A stretch of 64,000 nucleotides of DNA from assembly GCF_009910675.1 (NCBI RefSeq), contig NZ_RSEJ01000015.1, positions 62,001 to 126,000 of the forward strand, given 5' to 3'. Origin of the DNA: Photobacterium alginatilyticum (GTDB lineage Bacteria > Pseudomonadota > Gammaproteobacteria > Enterobacterales > Vibrionaceae). Made by a program: the position numbers and the translations under genes. The notes under the pieces were generated by a model. The model saw only the letters and a program-made list of their open reading frames with translations. It made no database searches and was not told the origin of the DNA. Shown piece by piece: positions 42,152-51,877 of this stretch. Within the stretch, counting starts at the first letter, position 1; each line of letters opens with the position of its first letter.

Positions 42152-44830
42152 GTGAAACATAAAAAACATAATCCATTGAATAGTATTAAGTTTTTGTCAT
42201 TATCGATAGCACTTGCTCTTACCGGTTGTCACTCAGACAGTAAGGTCATCGAAAAAGACAATAACACTGTGGCGCCAGTTGATAGTCATATTGCATCACC
42301 TGACTGGCAAGAGCAAATCATCTACTTCTTGATGATCGATCGATTTAACGATGGTAATAGCCAGAATAATGACCAAGGCCAGAATGAATATGATCCGGCA
42401 TCAGACAAGAAGTTCAGCGGTGGCGATCTACAAGGCGTAACCGAGCAACTTAGCTACATCCAAGATTTAGGGGCAACCTCTATCTGGATCACTCCCCCGG
42501 TGGCGAATCAATGGTGGGATGCTGAACAAAACTACGGCGGTTATCATGGCTACTGGGCGCGTGATTTTCAGAAAGTAGACGAGCATTTCGGGGACCTAGA
42601 AGACTACCAAGCGCTTTCTCGTGAAATACACAGCCGAAATATGTTCCTCATTCAAGACATTGTAACCAATCATGTCGGTAACTTTTTTACCTACGATAAC
42701 CCGTACAATTATGATGCTTCAAACCCTTGTACCGGTTTTCGTCTCATTGATAGTGCATTGGCTGCGAACCAACCCCTACCATACCCATTGAATCAGAATC
42801 AGTGCAAAGACGACGGTACAGGTAGTTATCATTGGACACCAAGCATTACCGATCACAATAATCCGATACAAGAAAAAACATGGCAACTCTCTGATTTGGA
42901 TGATCTCAACACCTCGGATCCAGAAGTCAGAAAATACCTAAAAGAAAGCTACCGCAAATGGATCAAAGACGTCGGTGTAGATGCATATCGAGTGGATACC
43001 GCAAAATTTGTCGATCACGATTTCTGGAATGACTTTTTCCACAGTGAAGACGGCGTCTTATCGCAAGCCAAAGAAACTGGTCGTGATAATTTCCTGACCT
43101 TTGGTGAAGTCTTTGAAGCCTCGACACCGTACCAGACAGAAGGCGAAGAAAAAATGCTCACCTATATTGGTGAGAGTGGCTCTCCGGCACAGTTAACATC
43201 TGTTTTAAACTTCCCTCTGCAGACCACCATGACCCGTGTCTTTGCCTCAGGCCAACCAACGGATTATTTACGCTTTCGTCTAGAACGTATGATGGAAATG
43301 TTCCCTAACCCTTACATCATGCCTAACTTCATCGACAACCATGATATGCCGCGCTTCTTGTCCCAGGCTAGCCCGGAAGATATGCAGCAGGCTTTGATCA
43401 CCATGATGACAATACCCGGTATTCCGGTTATCTATCAGGGTACAGAGCAAGCCATCGTCAACAGTCGCGACAGTATGTTTAACGGCGGCTACCGTACAGA
43501 CGGTCAACTTGCCGATTCTTTCGATTCAGACAATAAAATGTATCAATTTATACAATCACTGGCCCAGCTTCGGACTGACAACAAAGTCTTAACGCGAGGA
43601 GAGTTAAAAGTCATCGCCAGTGATAAAGCGGGAGCCGGTATATTCAGTTTTACTCGTCGTCTAAATGATGATGAAGCGTTCGTTGTCATGAATACCTCTT
43701 CATCCCCTATGTTGTTAAACCAGCTAGATCTAGACCAAGGTGCTGGAGCTGTTTTTGAACGGAGAATTCAATCCAACTGGCAAGCCGCACCAGAAACACT
43801 CACAACCAATAGTCACGGTGAAGTCAGTCTTGAACTCGCACCAAAGTCCGCAGCGATTTATTTCAAAACAGCCAGAGCAGGTAATGCCGAAACCCCGAAG
43901 GCAACCGTCGAGCTAAATGACGACTGGAAAGATACGGTAATAACACAAAACACCGAAATTACCGGGACAGCAACACCCAATGCGATGTTGAAACTGGTCG
44001 TCGATGGTAACTTGGCCGTGGCAAAAGACATACCTGTTGATGCTAACGGAGATTGGAAAACGACAATTTCAATCCGTCATTTTGCTATCGGAGAACAACA
44101 GCACCGCTTTGCGATATACTACCCAGAAGCGAAAACCGGAACAAAAGATATTGCGTTTACTTCTGATCTGTCATGGGCAGACACACCCGTAAAAGTCATT
44201 GATGATGCAGGCGATGCCCAAGATGGTAGTGGCGGGCCATACGGTTCATATTCTCTACCCACAGACCCCTCTTTCAATAAAGATAAGAACCAACTCTCGA
44301 TTGAAAAGGCAGAGGTTTATACCGTTGGCAGCAACGTTCGCTTAAAAATGACCATGGATAACGTCACCAACAGCTGGTTACCGCCCAATGGCTTTGATCA
44401 TGTCGGCTTTTCTGTTTTTCTTGGCTTGCCCGATGAAAGTGAAAAGGGCTTAACCACTCTGCCTAAGCTTAATGCCGAAATGCCCACGGGCACTTGGAAC
44501 CGAAACGCCGTGATATTTGGCTGGCAAAGCTCAATTTATAATTCAACCGGAGCAGACTCACAAACATGGGGAGAAGCAGTCTCACCCGCCCCTGTTGTCT
44601 CGGTCGATAAGGCTAACAGAGCCATTTATCTCGATTTTGCCAGTGATGCGCTTGGCCGCCCCGATTCGCTAGACGGTATCAGTATCTATGTCACGACATG
44701 GGATATCGACGGATTATCGGCCGTCTACCGTCCGCTAGATACTCAAAAAGGACCGTGGAATTTCACTGGTAACGATAGTTCAGAACCCAAGATTTGGGAT
44801 GACCTCCCCGTCATCACTTTAAGTGAGTAA
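42152..44830 (+). CDS. Alpha-amylase (GH13) lipoprotein with C-terminal glucodextranase-like domain
   Basis: The 892-residue enzyme is a predicted lipoprotein (lipobox LTGC, C26). The GH13 barrel starts near residue 53 (QEQIIYFLMIDRFNDG) and shows DIVTNHVG (169-176), nucleophile D282 in VDAYRVDTAKF, acid/base E319 in LTFGEVFE and D398 in FIDNHDMP. After a beta domain come an Ig-like linker and, from about 685, a domain like the glucodextranase C-terminal/DOMON-type module (VKVIDDAGDAQDGSGGPYGSYSLPTD start). It should hydrolyse alpha-1,4-glucans at the cell surface. GTG start with ACGGGAAA upstream. Preceded by the AraC-CBM21 gene, probably its regulator. Confidence 0.92.
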   Translation: MKHKKHNPLNSIKFLSLSIALALTGCHSDSKVIEKDNNTVAPVDSHIASPDWQEQIIYFLMIDRFNDGNSQNNDQGQNEYDPASDKKFSGGDLQGVTEQLSYIQDLGATSIWITPPVANQWWDAEQNYGGYHGYWARDFQKVDEHFGDLEDYQALSREIHSRNMFLIQDIVTNHVGNFFTYDNPYNYDASNPCTGFRLIDSALAANQPLPYPLNQNQCKDDGTGSYHWTPSITDHNNPIQEKTWQLSDLDDLNTSDPEVRKYLKESYRKWIKDVGVDAYRVDTAKFVDHDFWNDFFHSEDGVLSQAKETGRDNFLTFGEVFEASTPYQTEGEEKMLTYIGESGSPAQLTSVLNFPLQTTMTRVFASGQPTDYLRFRLERMMEMFPNPYIMPNFIDNHDMPRFLSQASPEDMQQALITMMTIPGIPVIYQGTEQAIVNSRDSMFNGGYRTDGQLADSFDSDNKMYQFIQSLAQLRTDNKVLTRGELKVIASDKAGAGIFSFTRRLNDDEAFVVMNTSSSPMLLNQLDLDQGAGAVFERRIQSNWQAAPETLTTNSHGEVSLELAPKSAAIYFKTARAGNAETPKATVELNDDWKDTVITQNTEITGTATPNAMLKLVVDGNLAVAKDIPVDANGDWKTTISIRHFAIGEQQHRFAIYYPEAKTGTKDIAFTSDLSWADTPVKVIDDAGDAQDGSGGPYGSYSLPTDPSFNKDKNQLSIEKAEVYTVGSNVRLKMTMDNVTNSWLPPNGFDHVGFSVFLGLPDESEKGLTTLPKLNAEMPTGTWNRNAVIFGWQSSIYNSTGADSQTWGEAVSPAPVVSVDKANRAIYLDFASDALGRPDSLDGISIYVTTWDIDGLSAVYRPLDTQKGPWNFTGNDSSEPKIWDDLPVITLSE

Positions 44831-44859
44831 AAATTAGAAACCTCTGCTATCAGATAAGA

Positions 44860-44940
44860 AATGCCGCCCCTGACCGGGCGGCATTTGATAGTACTTCTTT
44901 GGCAATAGAAGCTTGGTTGATTACCAGATTTTAGAGACGT
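44860..44940 (-). repeat. 81-bp direct repeat, right copy (protease end and terminator)
   Basis: Same-orientation partner of 40359-40439. It contains the intact protease gene's final codons (to 44921) and its terminator hairpin AATGCCGCCC/GGGCGGCATT at 44860-44886. The hairpin lies between convergent amylase and protease genes and can serve both. Confidence 0.75.
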
Positions 44941-47251
44941 TAATCGTCACCGTATCACCGTTTTCAGACTGATCGGCCACCTGGAACAGGATGCCGTAAT
45001 GCGGCGTCAAACGGCCTGTCGCAGGGCGAAGCGGGTTGGAGTAATCTTCCCAGTCAACGAACATCGGATTAGCAACAACGTATGGGTCGGTCAGTGTTCT
45101 GCCTTCCCTGTCGACAAGATCGATTTGCTGCCCCGGCTTGCTGTTGAAAGCCGCATCACGCACCTGGTAGCGCGACGTTGCAGGTGTGCCGTCACTCCAG
45201 ATCTGCGGATTACGGTCAGCATCAACCACGCCTAACCAGCCTTCGCCCGGATGCGAGGCAACGCCGTTGTCAGTATGCGACGTATCGACATACCAAACCA
45301 TCATACCGGCATCAAACGTCATGATGTGATTATTACGGTTGATCCGGCTCAGCCCTAAATCGACACCTTTGTGCTGGCGCCACTCGACAAGATAATAGTG
45401 CTCATAATCAAAATTACCGTCATTAAGTTCGACACCGGCATAGGTCACTTCCGGATGCACGCTTTCAGCATCTAGCAATAGGGTATTCTGACCGTCCGCT
45501 GCAACAGTGATGTTATCAACCCAGAAACCGTTCTTGATCAAACCGCCATCTGTCATGTACTGAACGCTGATCTCAACCTGCTGTCCGGCAAAAGCGCTCA
45601 GATCGAAGGTTGCATCAGTCCAGCCATCAGACTTGCCGGTAAAACCAATTCCGAATCCGATTTCATTCGGATCATTGCTGGTTGTGATCGAGCCGGCTAT
45701 TGGCTGACCATTAACCAGGATCCGACCATAATCGAAATCATCTTCGATATCGTAGTGGATCTTGAACGACAGAGCAGCTTCAGCCACCGCACTCAGATCA
45801 ACAGCAAAAGACATCGCATTGTTCAGGTTATTACCTCGACCCGAGTAGAACGAAGTGGTGCCGATCGGCGATATCAAGTTAATGCGCTTCGGTGGCAGAT
45901 TGACCCGCAGATAATCATTATTGGGGCCTTTCATTGCAGCCTGATCTAGCACATATGGTTTCGGTGTTGCCGCCAGTTCTGCAAACTCAATGGTTGCACC
46001 GTGGAGCCAGTTACCCCCTAGAGAGTTTTGCAGGAACTGACGCGCCCACGGGCTAAACCCTGTCGGCTCTGTCCCCGGGATCAGGCCAGCCCATGAACCG
46101 GATGACATAATAGACCAGTAGGAAACAGGCTCTCCCGGCGGCGTGCCGTACTCATCCTTGCCATAGACAGTGTCATATTCATCAGGCAGACCCAGATCAT
46201 GACCATACTCGTGCGCAGCGACTCCCGCAGCGGCATCAATTGGCTGGATGGTGTAATCGTAGGCTGCCATTAACCCGCCCCAGTTCGGTACGCTGGCTTG
46301 GGTACCTTCAATGGCAAACACGCCACCCAGATTCCAACGATGCGACCAGATAGCATCAGAGCCCAGGTTACCGCCACCGGCTTCCTGCCCGACACCAGAA
46401 TGGAAGATCATGATGTGATCCACCAGACCATCTGCTTCGCGATAGTTACCGTCCCCGTCCAAGTCATAACGATCTTCAAGATCATAATCTGCCAGGTTAA
46501 CTGCTGGATCGGCAGCAGCCGCAACCAGAGCCTCACGTACCAGTGCCCGGGCATTAACATCATTATTGGAACCCTGTTGCGCACCATAGAATGCCGCCGG
46601 GTGCTGCGCCTTGTACCAGCCGGCCACATCTCCAATCTGGGTATAGGAGCCACCACTTTGCTGGTTATAGAACTGCACCATGGAAATCAAGTTCTTGCCG
46701 TTACTGCCGGTATAACCATCCGGACCGAAGAGCATGTCCTGATAATGGCCTGGAGTATAGTCTTGGTAATAATTCGACGTTTCTTCCGGCGTCACCTTAT
46801 TCGCCGGGTAATCAGGAAACTCAATCAAAATAGCTAAGATTTTGTCCTGAACCACAGGGCCATTCCAGGCATTATCCGAGCTAACCGCAGACTGCCCAGC
46901 CCTTTGTGTCTGGCCCGATGCCTGCTGATGCCCGCTGCTCATTAGCTGAAGCAAGCGATCTTTGCGCTTTTGCTCAAACTGAACCAGCTCACCCGGTTCA
47001 CCGCTATGAGTATGGTTCGCTTCAAGATAAAGGTGAAGGGCTTTTACCGCCTCCGTTTCATTGGCATCCGCCGGAATTTGCCCACCCGCTTTGAGCATGC
47101 TGATGAGCTTATCCTGATTGACGATACCCAGGTCAACAGAGTGATTATGCTTATGTGGCGCGCCGATAGCAGTAGCAGAAATGCCTGCCAGCAGTACACC
47201 GAGCGCTACTTTATTTAGCGCACTGCGAAAAACGCTGAATTGAGTGATCAT
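44921..47251 (-). CDS. M6-family metalloprotease (immune inhibitor A/PrtV-like), secreted
   Basis: The 776-residue protein has a signal peptide (about 1-30, ending SATAIGAP), a propeptide, and an M6 catalytic domain whose zinc site HEYGHDLGLPDEYD gives H347, E348, H351 and D357. A calcium-like loop DLDGDGNYREADG is at 263-275. From about 440 on come beta-rich domains (GRGNNLNNAMSFAVDLSA; VEISVQYMTDGG; GFWVDNITV). Related enzymes, such as immune inhibitor A and Vibrio PrtV, degrade host proteins. PKD repeats typical of PrtV are not evident. The tail ends NVSKIW, a sequence repeated as a vestige at 40420. Confidence 0.92.
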   Translation of the reverse strand: MITQFSVFRSALNKVALGVLLAGISATAIGAPHKHNHSVDLGIVNQDKLISMLKAGGQIPADANETEAVKALHLYLEANHTHSGEPGELVQFEQKRKDRLLQLMSSGHQQASGQTQRAGQSAVSSDNAWNGPVVQDKILAILIEFPDYPANKVTPEETSNYYQDYTPGHYQDMLFGPDGYTGSNGKNLISMVQFYNQQSGGSYTQIGDVAGWYKAQHPAAFYGAQQGSNNDVNARALVREALVAAAADPAVNLADYDLEDRYDLDGDGNYREADGLVDHIMIFHSGVGQEAGGGNLGSDAIWSHRWNLGGVFAIEGTQASVPNWGGLMAAYDYTIQPIDAAAGVAAHEYGHDLGLPDEYDTVYGKDEYGTPPGEPVSYWSIMSSGSWAGLIPGTEPTGFSPWARQFLQNSLGGNWLHGATIEFAELAATPKPYVLDQAAMKGPNNDYLRVNLPPKRINLISPIGTTSFYSGRGNNLNNAMSFAVDLSAVAEAALSFKIHYDIEDDFDYGRILVNGQPIAGSITTSNDPNEIGFGIGFTGKSDGWTDATFDLSAFAGQQVEISVQYMTDGGLIKNGFWVDNITVAADGQNTLLLDAESVHPEVTYAGVELNDGNFDYEHYYLVEWRQHKGVDLGLSRINRNNHIMTFDAGMMVWYVDTSHTDNGVASHPGEGWLGVVDADRNPQIWSDGTPATSRYQVRDAAFNSKPGQQIDLVDREGRTLTDPYVVANPMFVDWEDYSNPLRPATGRLTPHYGILFQVADQSENGDTVTINVSKIW

Positions 47252-47746
47252 TATCTAGTCCTTTATGTAATGAAGACAATCGTACGCAGCGTCTTGCCAA
47301 CCAGGCTGAAATACGCTGACTGCGAACAAATGCTTTTTCGAAAGTACTTGATATTGATCTTTTTTTTCAAAGCCTTACACAGAGTTTGCGATGAATCAGA
47401 GAGTTTTTATGAACTAGAATGTATCTTTAAATCAAGGTGTTAGCAAAATAATGCATTATTGTTAGACAATCCCGCAAAATAGAACACCAACAATTCAACC
47501 AATCAATATAATTAATCGCAAACAAAGCAACGGATTATTAGTTATTGATTCTGAATAATTATTGCGACAGGGAGACTCACGCATAAATCAACACACAGTA
47601 AACTGTTGATTTATAACAATAAAGCACCATCTCCCGCGTGAGCAAACCACAACAACTTGTTATTAACAAAGAGGTTTATTATCTTCAACGAGCATCAGGT
47701 TGCTTCAGTCCATTATGCTGATTTTGTTTACATTTTTGGCGAAATC
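47252..47746. other. Intergenic region, AT-rich, with inverted repeat
   Basis: The 495 bases between the protease start and the P-loop kinase end hold the protease promoter but no gene. ATAAATCAACA at 47583-47593 pairs with TGTTGATTTAT at 47604-47614 (11 bp, 10-base loop); CTCACGC and GCGTGAG outside it could extend the structure with an interruption. No T-run follows. Confidence 0.45.
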
Positions 47747-48286
47747 TCAGCAGAGCGGCTTTTCGAGGCACTCGACATTTTTCTTGAGGGAACAAACAAA
47801 AACATTTACCTCATCGCGGGTAGACAGATATATCTTGTTGCCCTTAAACCCTGCGTACAGATGACGATGATATTGATGTGAGCTCTTAGATGTTCGCGAA
47901 CCGTATTCCGATGCCCACTTAAGTAACTCCTGAAAATTCTTTTCAGCCAGTTCACTGTCCAATTGCTTTGAACTCTCCGAACCTCTCAATAACAACGATT
48001 GCTCACACACAGGCCAATCAATATCGAGAAAGATTAGCGTATCGGCTACAGGTGCTAATTGTTCGGCTAATGCGCCAAAAACGCCTTCGACAACCCAGCT
48101 CGATTGTGCGGAAATCTTATCTAACTCAAGATCTATCGATTCTTGAGAACGTTTTTGGTTATACCCTCCCGGCTCCCACACAACGCTATCCAAATTCACT
48201 TCTTTGACTTGCAATAATGATGACAAACGGGACGACAACCAGCTCTTCCCCGAGCCAGAATTACCAATAATTAATACTCTTTTCAT
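47747..48286 (-). CDS. P-loop kinase-like protein (adenylate-kinase/FlaR type)
   Basis: The 179-residue protein has a Walker A motif right at the N terminus (MKRVLIIGNSGSGKSWLSS), then the LxxVVWEPGGY segment and VVEGVFGALAEQLAPVADTLIFLDIDWP (Walker B-like strand), the pattern of small nucleotide-kinase-like ATPases annotated as DNA topology modulation or adenylate kinase-related. Substrate unknown. I start at 48286; the frame extends to 48310 but begins within a non-conserved stretch. It follows the LysR gene on the same strand after 70 bases. Confidence 0.75.
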   Translation of the reverse strand: MKRVLIIGNSGSGKSWLSSRLSSLLQVKEVNLDSVVWEPGGYNQKRSQESIDLELDKISAQSSWVVEGVFGALAEQLAPVADTLIFLDIDWPVCEQSLLLRGSESSKQLDSELAEKNFQELLKWASEYGSRTSKSSHQYHRHLYAGFKGNKIYLSTRDEVNVFVCSLKKNVECLEKPLC

Positions 48287-48356
48287 GCTTATACCCAACG
48301 ATTCACTCAACCAAACAGGCGGCTCAACTGCCGTCTGTTTAACCCTATTATTGTGT

Positions 48357-49256
48357 TTACCAACTTTGGTTTTTCAGGCTCAAATTTTGTTCCAGAAAAT
48401 CAAGGAAGACCTTTAGCTTGGCCGGCTTAAATGCCTTTTGCGGGAACACAGCATATACCCCGTGCTCAGGCAGATGGTATTGTTCCAAAATCGGTACCAG
48501 CTCACCGCTGGCTAATTCAGATTCAACCAGAAAAAGCGGCATTTGGCAGATCCCCACATCATCGAGCATCAGCTGCTTGAGCACCTCGCTGTTGTTAACC
48601 TGGATATTGCCCTCTGGCTTGATACGCTCTAGGCCATTTGGGCCATCAAAGACCCACTCCATGCCAGCCCTGAAGTAGGAGTAATATAAACAGTTATGCT
48701 GTTTAAGCTCGGCCAGGGTTTCGGGCGTACCATTTATTTCCAGGTATCCCGGTGACGCGCAGACTACACTGCGGCACGGCGACAGCTTGCGGGCTATCAG
48801 GTTCGAATCCGACAAGGCCCCAATCCGCAGCACCATGTCCACTCCTTCTTCCACCAAATCAACCAGCCTGTCATCCAGTGACAAGCTCAGTTTGATATCC
48901 GGATATCGGCGCAAGAACTCACCGAGCAGAGGCGCAATATGGCGTTGGCCGAATACCATGGGAATACTGACCTTCAAATGCCCTTTCGGCGATCCCTGCA
49001 GGCTGCTGATCGCATCCTCTCCTTCATTGACCAGCACCTTGGCCTTTTGGATATAGCTGTAGTATTGCTCTCCGGCTTCGGTCAGGCTGAGCTTGCGCGT
49101 TGTCCGTTGGATAAGCTTGACGCCAAGGTGGGCCTCCAGCGCACTAATCCGCTTGCTCACTGCCGACTTGGTGATCCCTAGCTGACGGCTTGCCTCGGAA
49201 AAGCTGCCCAATTCAACCACTGCCGTAAAGACCGGTATCGTAGAAAAAGTATCCAT
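48357..49256 (-). CDS. LysR-type transcriptional regulator
   Basis: The 299-residue protein has the LysR winged helix (GSFSEASRQLGITKSAVSKRISALEAHLGVKL; QRTTRKLSLTEAG) and an effector domain of the CrgA/AaeR-like subgroup (HLKVSIPMVFGQRHIAPLL, then VDMVLRIGAL). I start at ATG 49256 (MDTFSTIPVF), with AGGTTGACAG upstream; an ATG at 49364 lies 36 residues earlier and overlaps the divergent gene. It is divergent from the paired DMT transporter genes across about 106 bases, so it probably controls them. Confidence 0.87.
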   Translation of the reverse strand: MDTFSTIPVFTAVVELGSFSEASRQLGITKSAVSKRISALEAHLGVKLIQRTTRKLSLTEAGEQYYSYIQKAKVLVNEGEDAISSLQGSPKGHLKVSIPMVFGQRHIAPLLGEFLRRYPDIKLSLSLDDRLVDLVEEGVDMVLRIGALSDSNLIARKLSPCRSVVCASPGYLEINGTPETLAELKQHNCLYYSYFRAGMEWVFDGPNGLERIKPEGNIQVNNSEVLKQLMLDDVGICQMPLFLVESELASGELVPILEQYHLPEHGVYAVFPQKAFKPAKLKVFLDFLEQNLSLKNQSW

Positions 49257-49362
49257 TACCACTGTCAACCTGAGAGAAACAAAGAGTTCAAAATATATCG
49301 GGTTATCAATAATAGGGAAACCAAATATATTACTCGCCAACAGAAACTCGTTGGTAAATAAC

Positions 49363-49827
49363 ATGAAAGCTCATCCACTTAACTTATCTCTGGCGCTTGC
49401 AGGCGGGGTAACACTTGCCAGCATGATAGCTATCAACAGTGAACTTGCAGCGTACAGTTCCCCTGTACTAGCCTCATGGTTTGCGCATGGCATAGGCGCG
49501 ATAACGTCCTTGCTCGTATTAATAACAGCGTCTCTATTAGCTGGAAAAAAGCTAACTATATTGCCAAAAGTCGGGACGCCTTTCTGGGCCTATCTGGGCG
49601 GCATACCGGGCGCGTTTACTGTGGTTCTGGCGGCAATCACGGTAAACAGCCCGCTCGGGCTGTCAGGCTCACTGGCACTCATTATGGCAGGCCAGGTGTT
49701 GTTCGGTCTTGTCTGTGACGGCTTTGGCCTGTTTGGGTTAACCAAGCGTCCATTAACGCTCACTGACGGCATAACACTGGGGCTCATGGCGACTGGCTGC
49801 CTTTTGACGTTATTCGGTAGGGGATAA
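49363..49827 (+). CDS. DMT-family (YdcZ/DUF606) transporter, first half
   Basis: The 154-residue protein has about five membrane helices and the DUF606 pattern LALAGGVTLASMIAINSELAAYSSPVLASWFAHGIGAI, then PFWAYLGGIPGAFTVVLAAI. It is one half of a two-gene small-molecule exporter; the next gene begins two bases after its stop. The ATG at 49363 is chosen over a TTG at 49351. Divergent from the LysR gene. Confidence 0.85.
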   Translation: MKAHPLNLSLALAGGVTLASMIAINSELAAYSSPVLASWFAHGIGAITSLLVLITASLLAGKKLTILPKVGTPFWAYLGGIPGAFTVVLAAITVNSPLGLSGSLALIMAGQVLFGLVCDGFGLFGLTKRPLTLTDGITLGLMATGCLLTLFGRG

Positions 49828-49829
49828 TA

Positions 49830-50273
49830 ATGACAACATTAATTTTTCTCGCACTATTAAACGGCTGTTGCATCAGCTTCTGCAGGATCTTGAATGGGAG
49901 GCTCAGCCAAGGCGCCAGTGCCTTTACCGCCTCGCTCTGGAACCATGCGGTGGGCTTTATTTTTCTCAGCGTTGTGGTTTATTTCACCGCCTCCGAACCG
50001 GTTGGGTCGTTAGCAAATGCACCGGCAGCCACCTGGCTTGGCGGTGTGATCGGCGCTTTGTTTGTCGCACTCAACAGCTATGTATTAACAAAGGTTGGAG
50101 CCACACTGACCGCGCTGCTGGTTATCGGTGGGCAATTGATCACGGGTGTTATCTGGGAAGCTGTCAGCCATGGTGCCGATCTCACACAGGTGGCCGGCGT
50201 CATGTTTATATTGGCCGGGGTTGTCGTGGCCAAGTTCGGAAAGATACCAAGCTTCAAAAGCAAGCATATTTAA
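49830..50273 (+). CDS. DMT-family (YdcZ/DUF606) transporter, second half
   Basis: The 147-residue protein has four to five membrane helices and the same family pattern as its partner (LALLNGCCISFCRILNGRLSQGASAFTASLWNHAVGFIFL; WLGGVIGALFVALNSYVLTKVGATLTALLVIGGQL). The pair probably forms an antiparallel heterodimer, as in small multidrug-resistance-type carriers. AGGGGATAATA precedes the ATG. Confidence 0.85.
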   Translation: MTTLIFLALLNGCCISFCRILNGRLSQGASAFTASLWNHAVGFIFLSVVVYFTASEPVGSLANAPAATWLGGVIGALFVALNSYVLTKVGATLTALLVIGGQLITGVIWEAVSHGADLTQVAGVMFILAGVVVAKFGKIPSFKSKHI

Positions 50274-50478
50274 AATATTTAAACTACTTCTAGGCGAGAG
50301 TTAATACTGAGGTTGCCTGCTAAAGCAACTGAGTTTGCATGGAGGGTAATACACCCGGGTACTTACAGGCGCTGGCCGATGATCGCACCAGCCCCGGACT
50401 GGGGATCGCAATGAATTCAACATGGAGCATTCATTGATTACTTCGCCGACTATTTTGGCAATCCAACCTATTGCTGCC

Positions 50479-50655
50479 TTAGTTTTGCTCAAATGTACCA
50501 GTGCTTTTAATCATAACGGATAGCACCTCTTGTGAGTCACTTTTAGTGTTATGACTGGATGACAAAATCGCTTTCGTTCTTTCTAACCTTGCTAACAGAC
50601 TTTCCGTTTCACTTTCAACTTGCTTAGACATCTCGGGAGTTGTTTCTTTTTTCAT
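50479..50655 (-). CDS. Small hypothetical protein
   Basis: A 58-residue hydrophilic protein beginning MKKETTPEMSKQVES, with a predicted helix SETESLLARLERTKAILSS. GGAAAG five bases before the ATG at 50655 is a good ribosome site; the frame also opens at 50697. It is divergent from the LysR gene at 50807. No family recognised; coding status rests only on the ribosome site and composition. Confidence 0.4.
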   Translation of the reverse strand: MKKETTPEMSKQVESETESLLARLERTKAILSSSHNTKSDSQEVLSVMIKSTGTFEQN

Positions 50656-50806
50656 AGCTTCTTTCCAAAAGAGTTTTTGAACTATTGTGAACGTCATAAA
50701 CAGAGAGGCAGGTTATATATATTGCCCATACCCCCTTACCTGATTTGAAGCTCATAGTATCTTTAATTATTATTGAACAAAGTTATTAACTATAAGATTT
50801 TCTGAT

Positions 50807-51682
50807 ATGTATAATTTGGAACACCTTAGAATGTTGGTCTGGTCCACCGAAGAAGGATCGTTTTCTGCCTGTGCAAGAAAACTTGGAAAAGCCCAATCAG
50901 CCGTCAGCCAAGGCATTTCAAACCTGGAAATAGATATCGGGATTCAGCTGTTTGACAGAACAACAAGAAAACCAACCTTAACGGAAGACGGCAAGCGAAT
51001 TTATGCCTACGCCAAATCGGTTCTTGCGCTGACCGGTGAGCTTGATAGCGTCGTTAAGGCAATTCAAAATGAAGAAGAACCGAACCTACGTTTGGCATTC
51101 GATAACGCATTGTTTACCAATAAACTCTCCAGCATTCTGGGTGCGTTTTCCCGACAGTTTCCCAAGACACAAATTGAACTTCTATCTGTACCATGTACCG
51201 ACATCGCCGAACTAGTTGTAAATAGACAAGCAGATATTGGCATCATGTTTACAACTCCCCCTCTTATTCAAGAGCTGGAGTATTGCTATATTGGCAGTCA
51301 GCCATTTTGTGCTGTTTGCCATCCGGAATCAGCTCTTCTTCTCAATGAGAAGGTATCCATCAGCCAGCTAGTCAATCACAGACAGCTTTACCTTCGCGGT
51401 ATTTCAGGTGACGGCCTGATGCATTTACCAAAAATCTCCCCTGATATCTGGTACTGCAACGGCTTTGATATAACAGTCAAGCTGGTTGAAGAAAATTTAG
51501 GCTGGGCTTTTTTACCGCTTCATATGGCAAATAAGGCCATTACTAACGGCAATCTTGCGACGTTCAATTTTGAACTCGACGATAAGCCCTGGATGATGCC
51601 CGTCGATCTTGTCACCCACAAAGGCATAAAAAAGGGCGTCGCTTTTCAGTGGCTATTTGAGGAGCTAAAGAGCCTTGTTTGA
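50807..51682 (+). CDS. LysR-type transcriptional regulator
   Basis: The 291-residue protein has a canonical LysR winged helix (EEGSFSACARKLGKAQSAVSQGISNLEIDIGIQLFDRTTRKPTL) and an effector domain with the usual ADIGIMFTTPP and NLGWAFLPLHMA strands. No target gene is obvious; the small divergent ORF at 50479 is the nearest. The ribosome site is weak. Confidence 0.88.
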   Translation: MYNLEHLRMLVWSTEEGSFSACARKLGKAQSAVSQGISNLEIDIGIQLFDRTTRKPTLTEDGKRIYAYAKSVLALTGELDSVVKAIQNEEEPNLRLAFDNALFTNKLSSILGAFSRQFPKTQIELLSVPCTDIAELVVNRQADIGIMFTTPPLIQELEYCYIGSQPFCAVCHPESALLLNEKVSISQLVNHRQLYLRGISGDGLMHLPKISPDIWYCNGFDITVKLVEENLGWAFLPLHMANKAITNGNLATFNFELDDKPWMMPVDLVTHKGIKKGVAFQWLFEELKSLV

Positions 51683-51877
51683 GAATTTTCGAGAGGATCC
51701 TCATCAAGCAGGTAAGGAAATTCGGTAAGCCTTCATATAGACAGGATTCACGCAAGCCATTGCCAACTGAGATATAGATTAGCAGTACTTGTTTGTGTTG
51801 ATAATCAAGGGCAATAAAGAAACAGTTTAAAGGTTTTATATATAATTAGATGTTCAATGACCTAACCAAGCAAATTG

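Noticed and set aside
47583-47614. 11-bp inverted repeat as terminator of the P-loop or protease gene
   Set aside because: No T-run follows on either strand and it lies at the upstream side of the protease gene; kept only as a note in the intergenic entry.
50301-50492. Minus-strand ORF of 63 codons after the DMT pair
   Set aside because: No ribosome site or family feature; composition looks noncoding.
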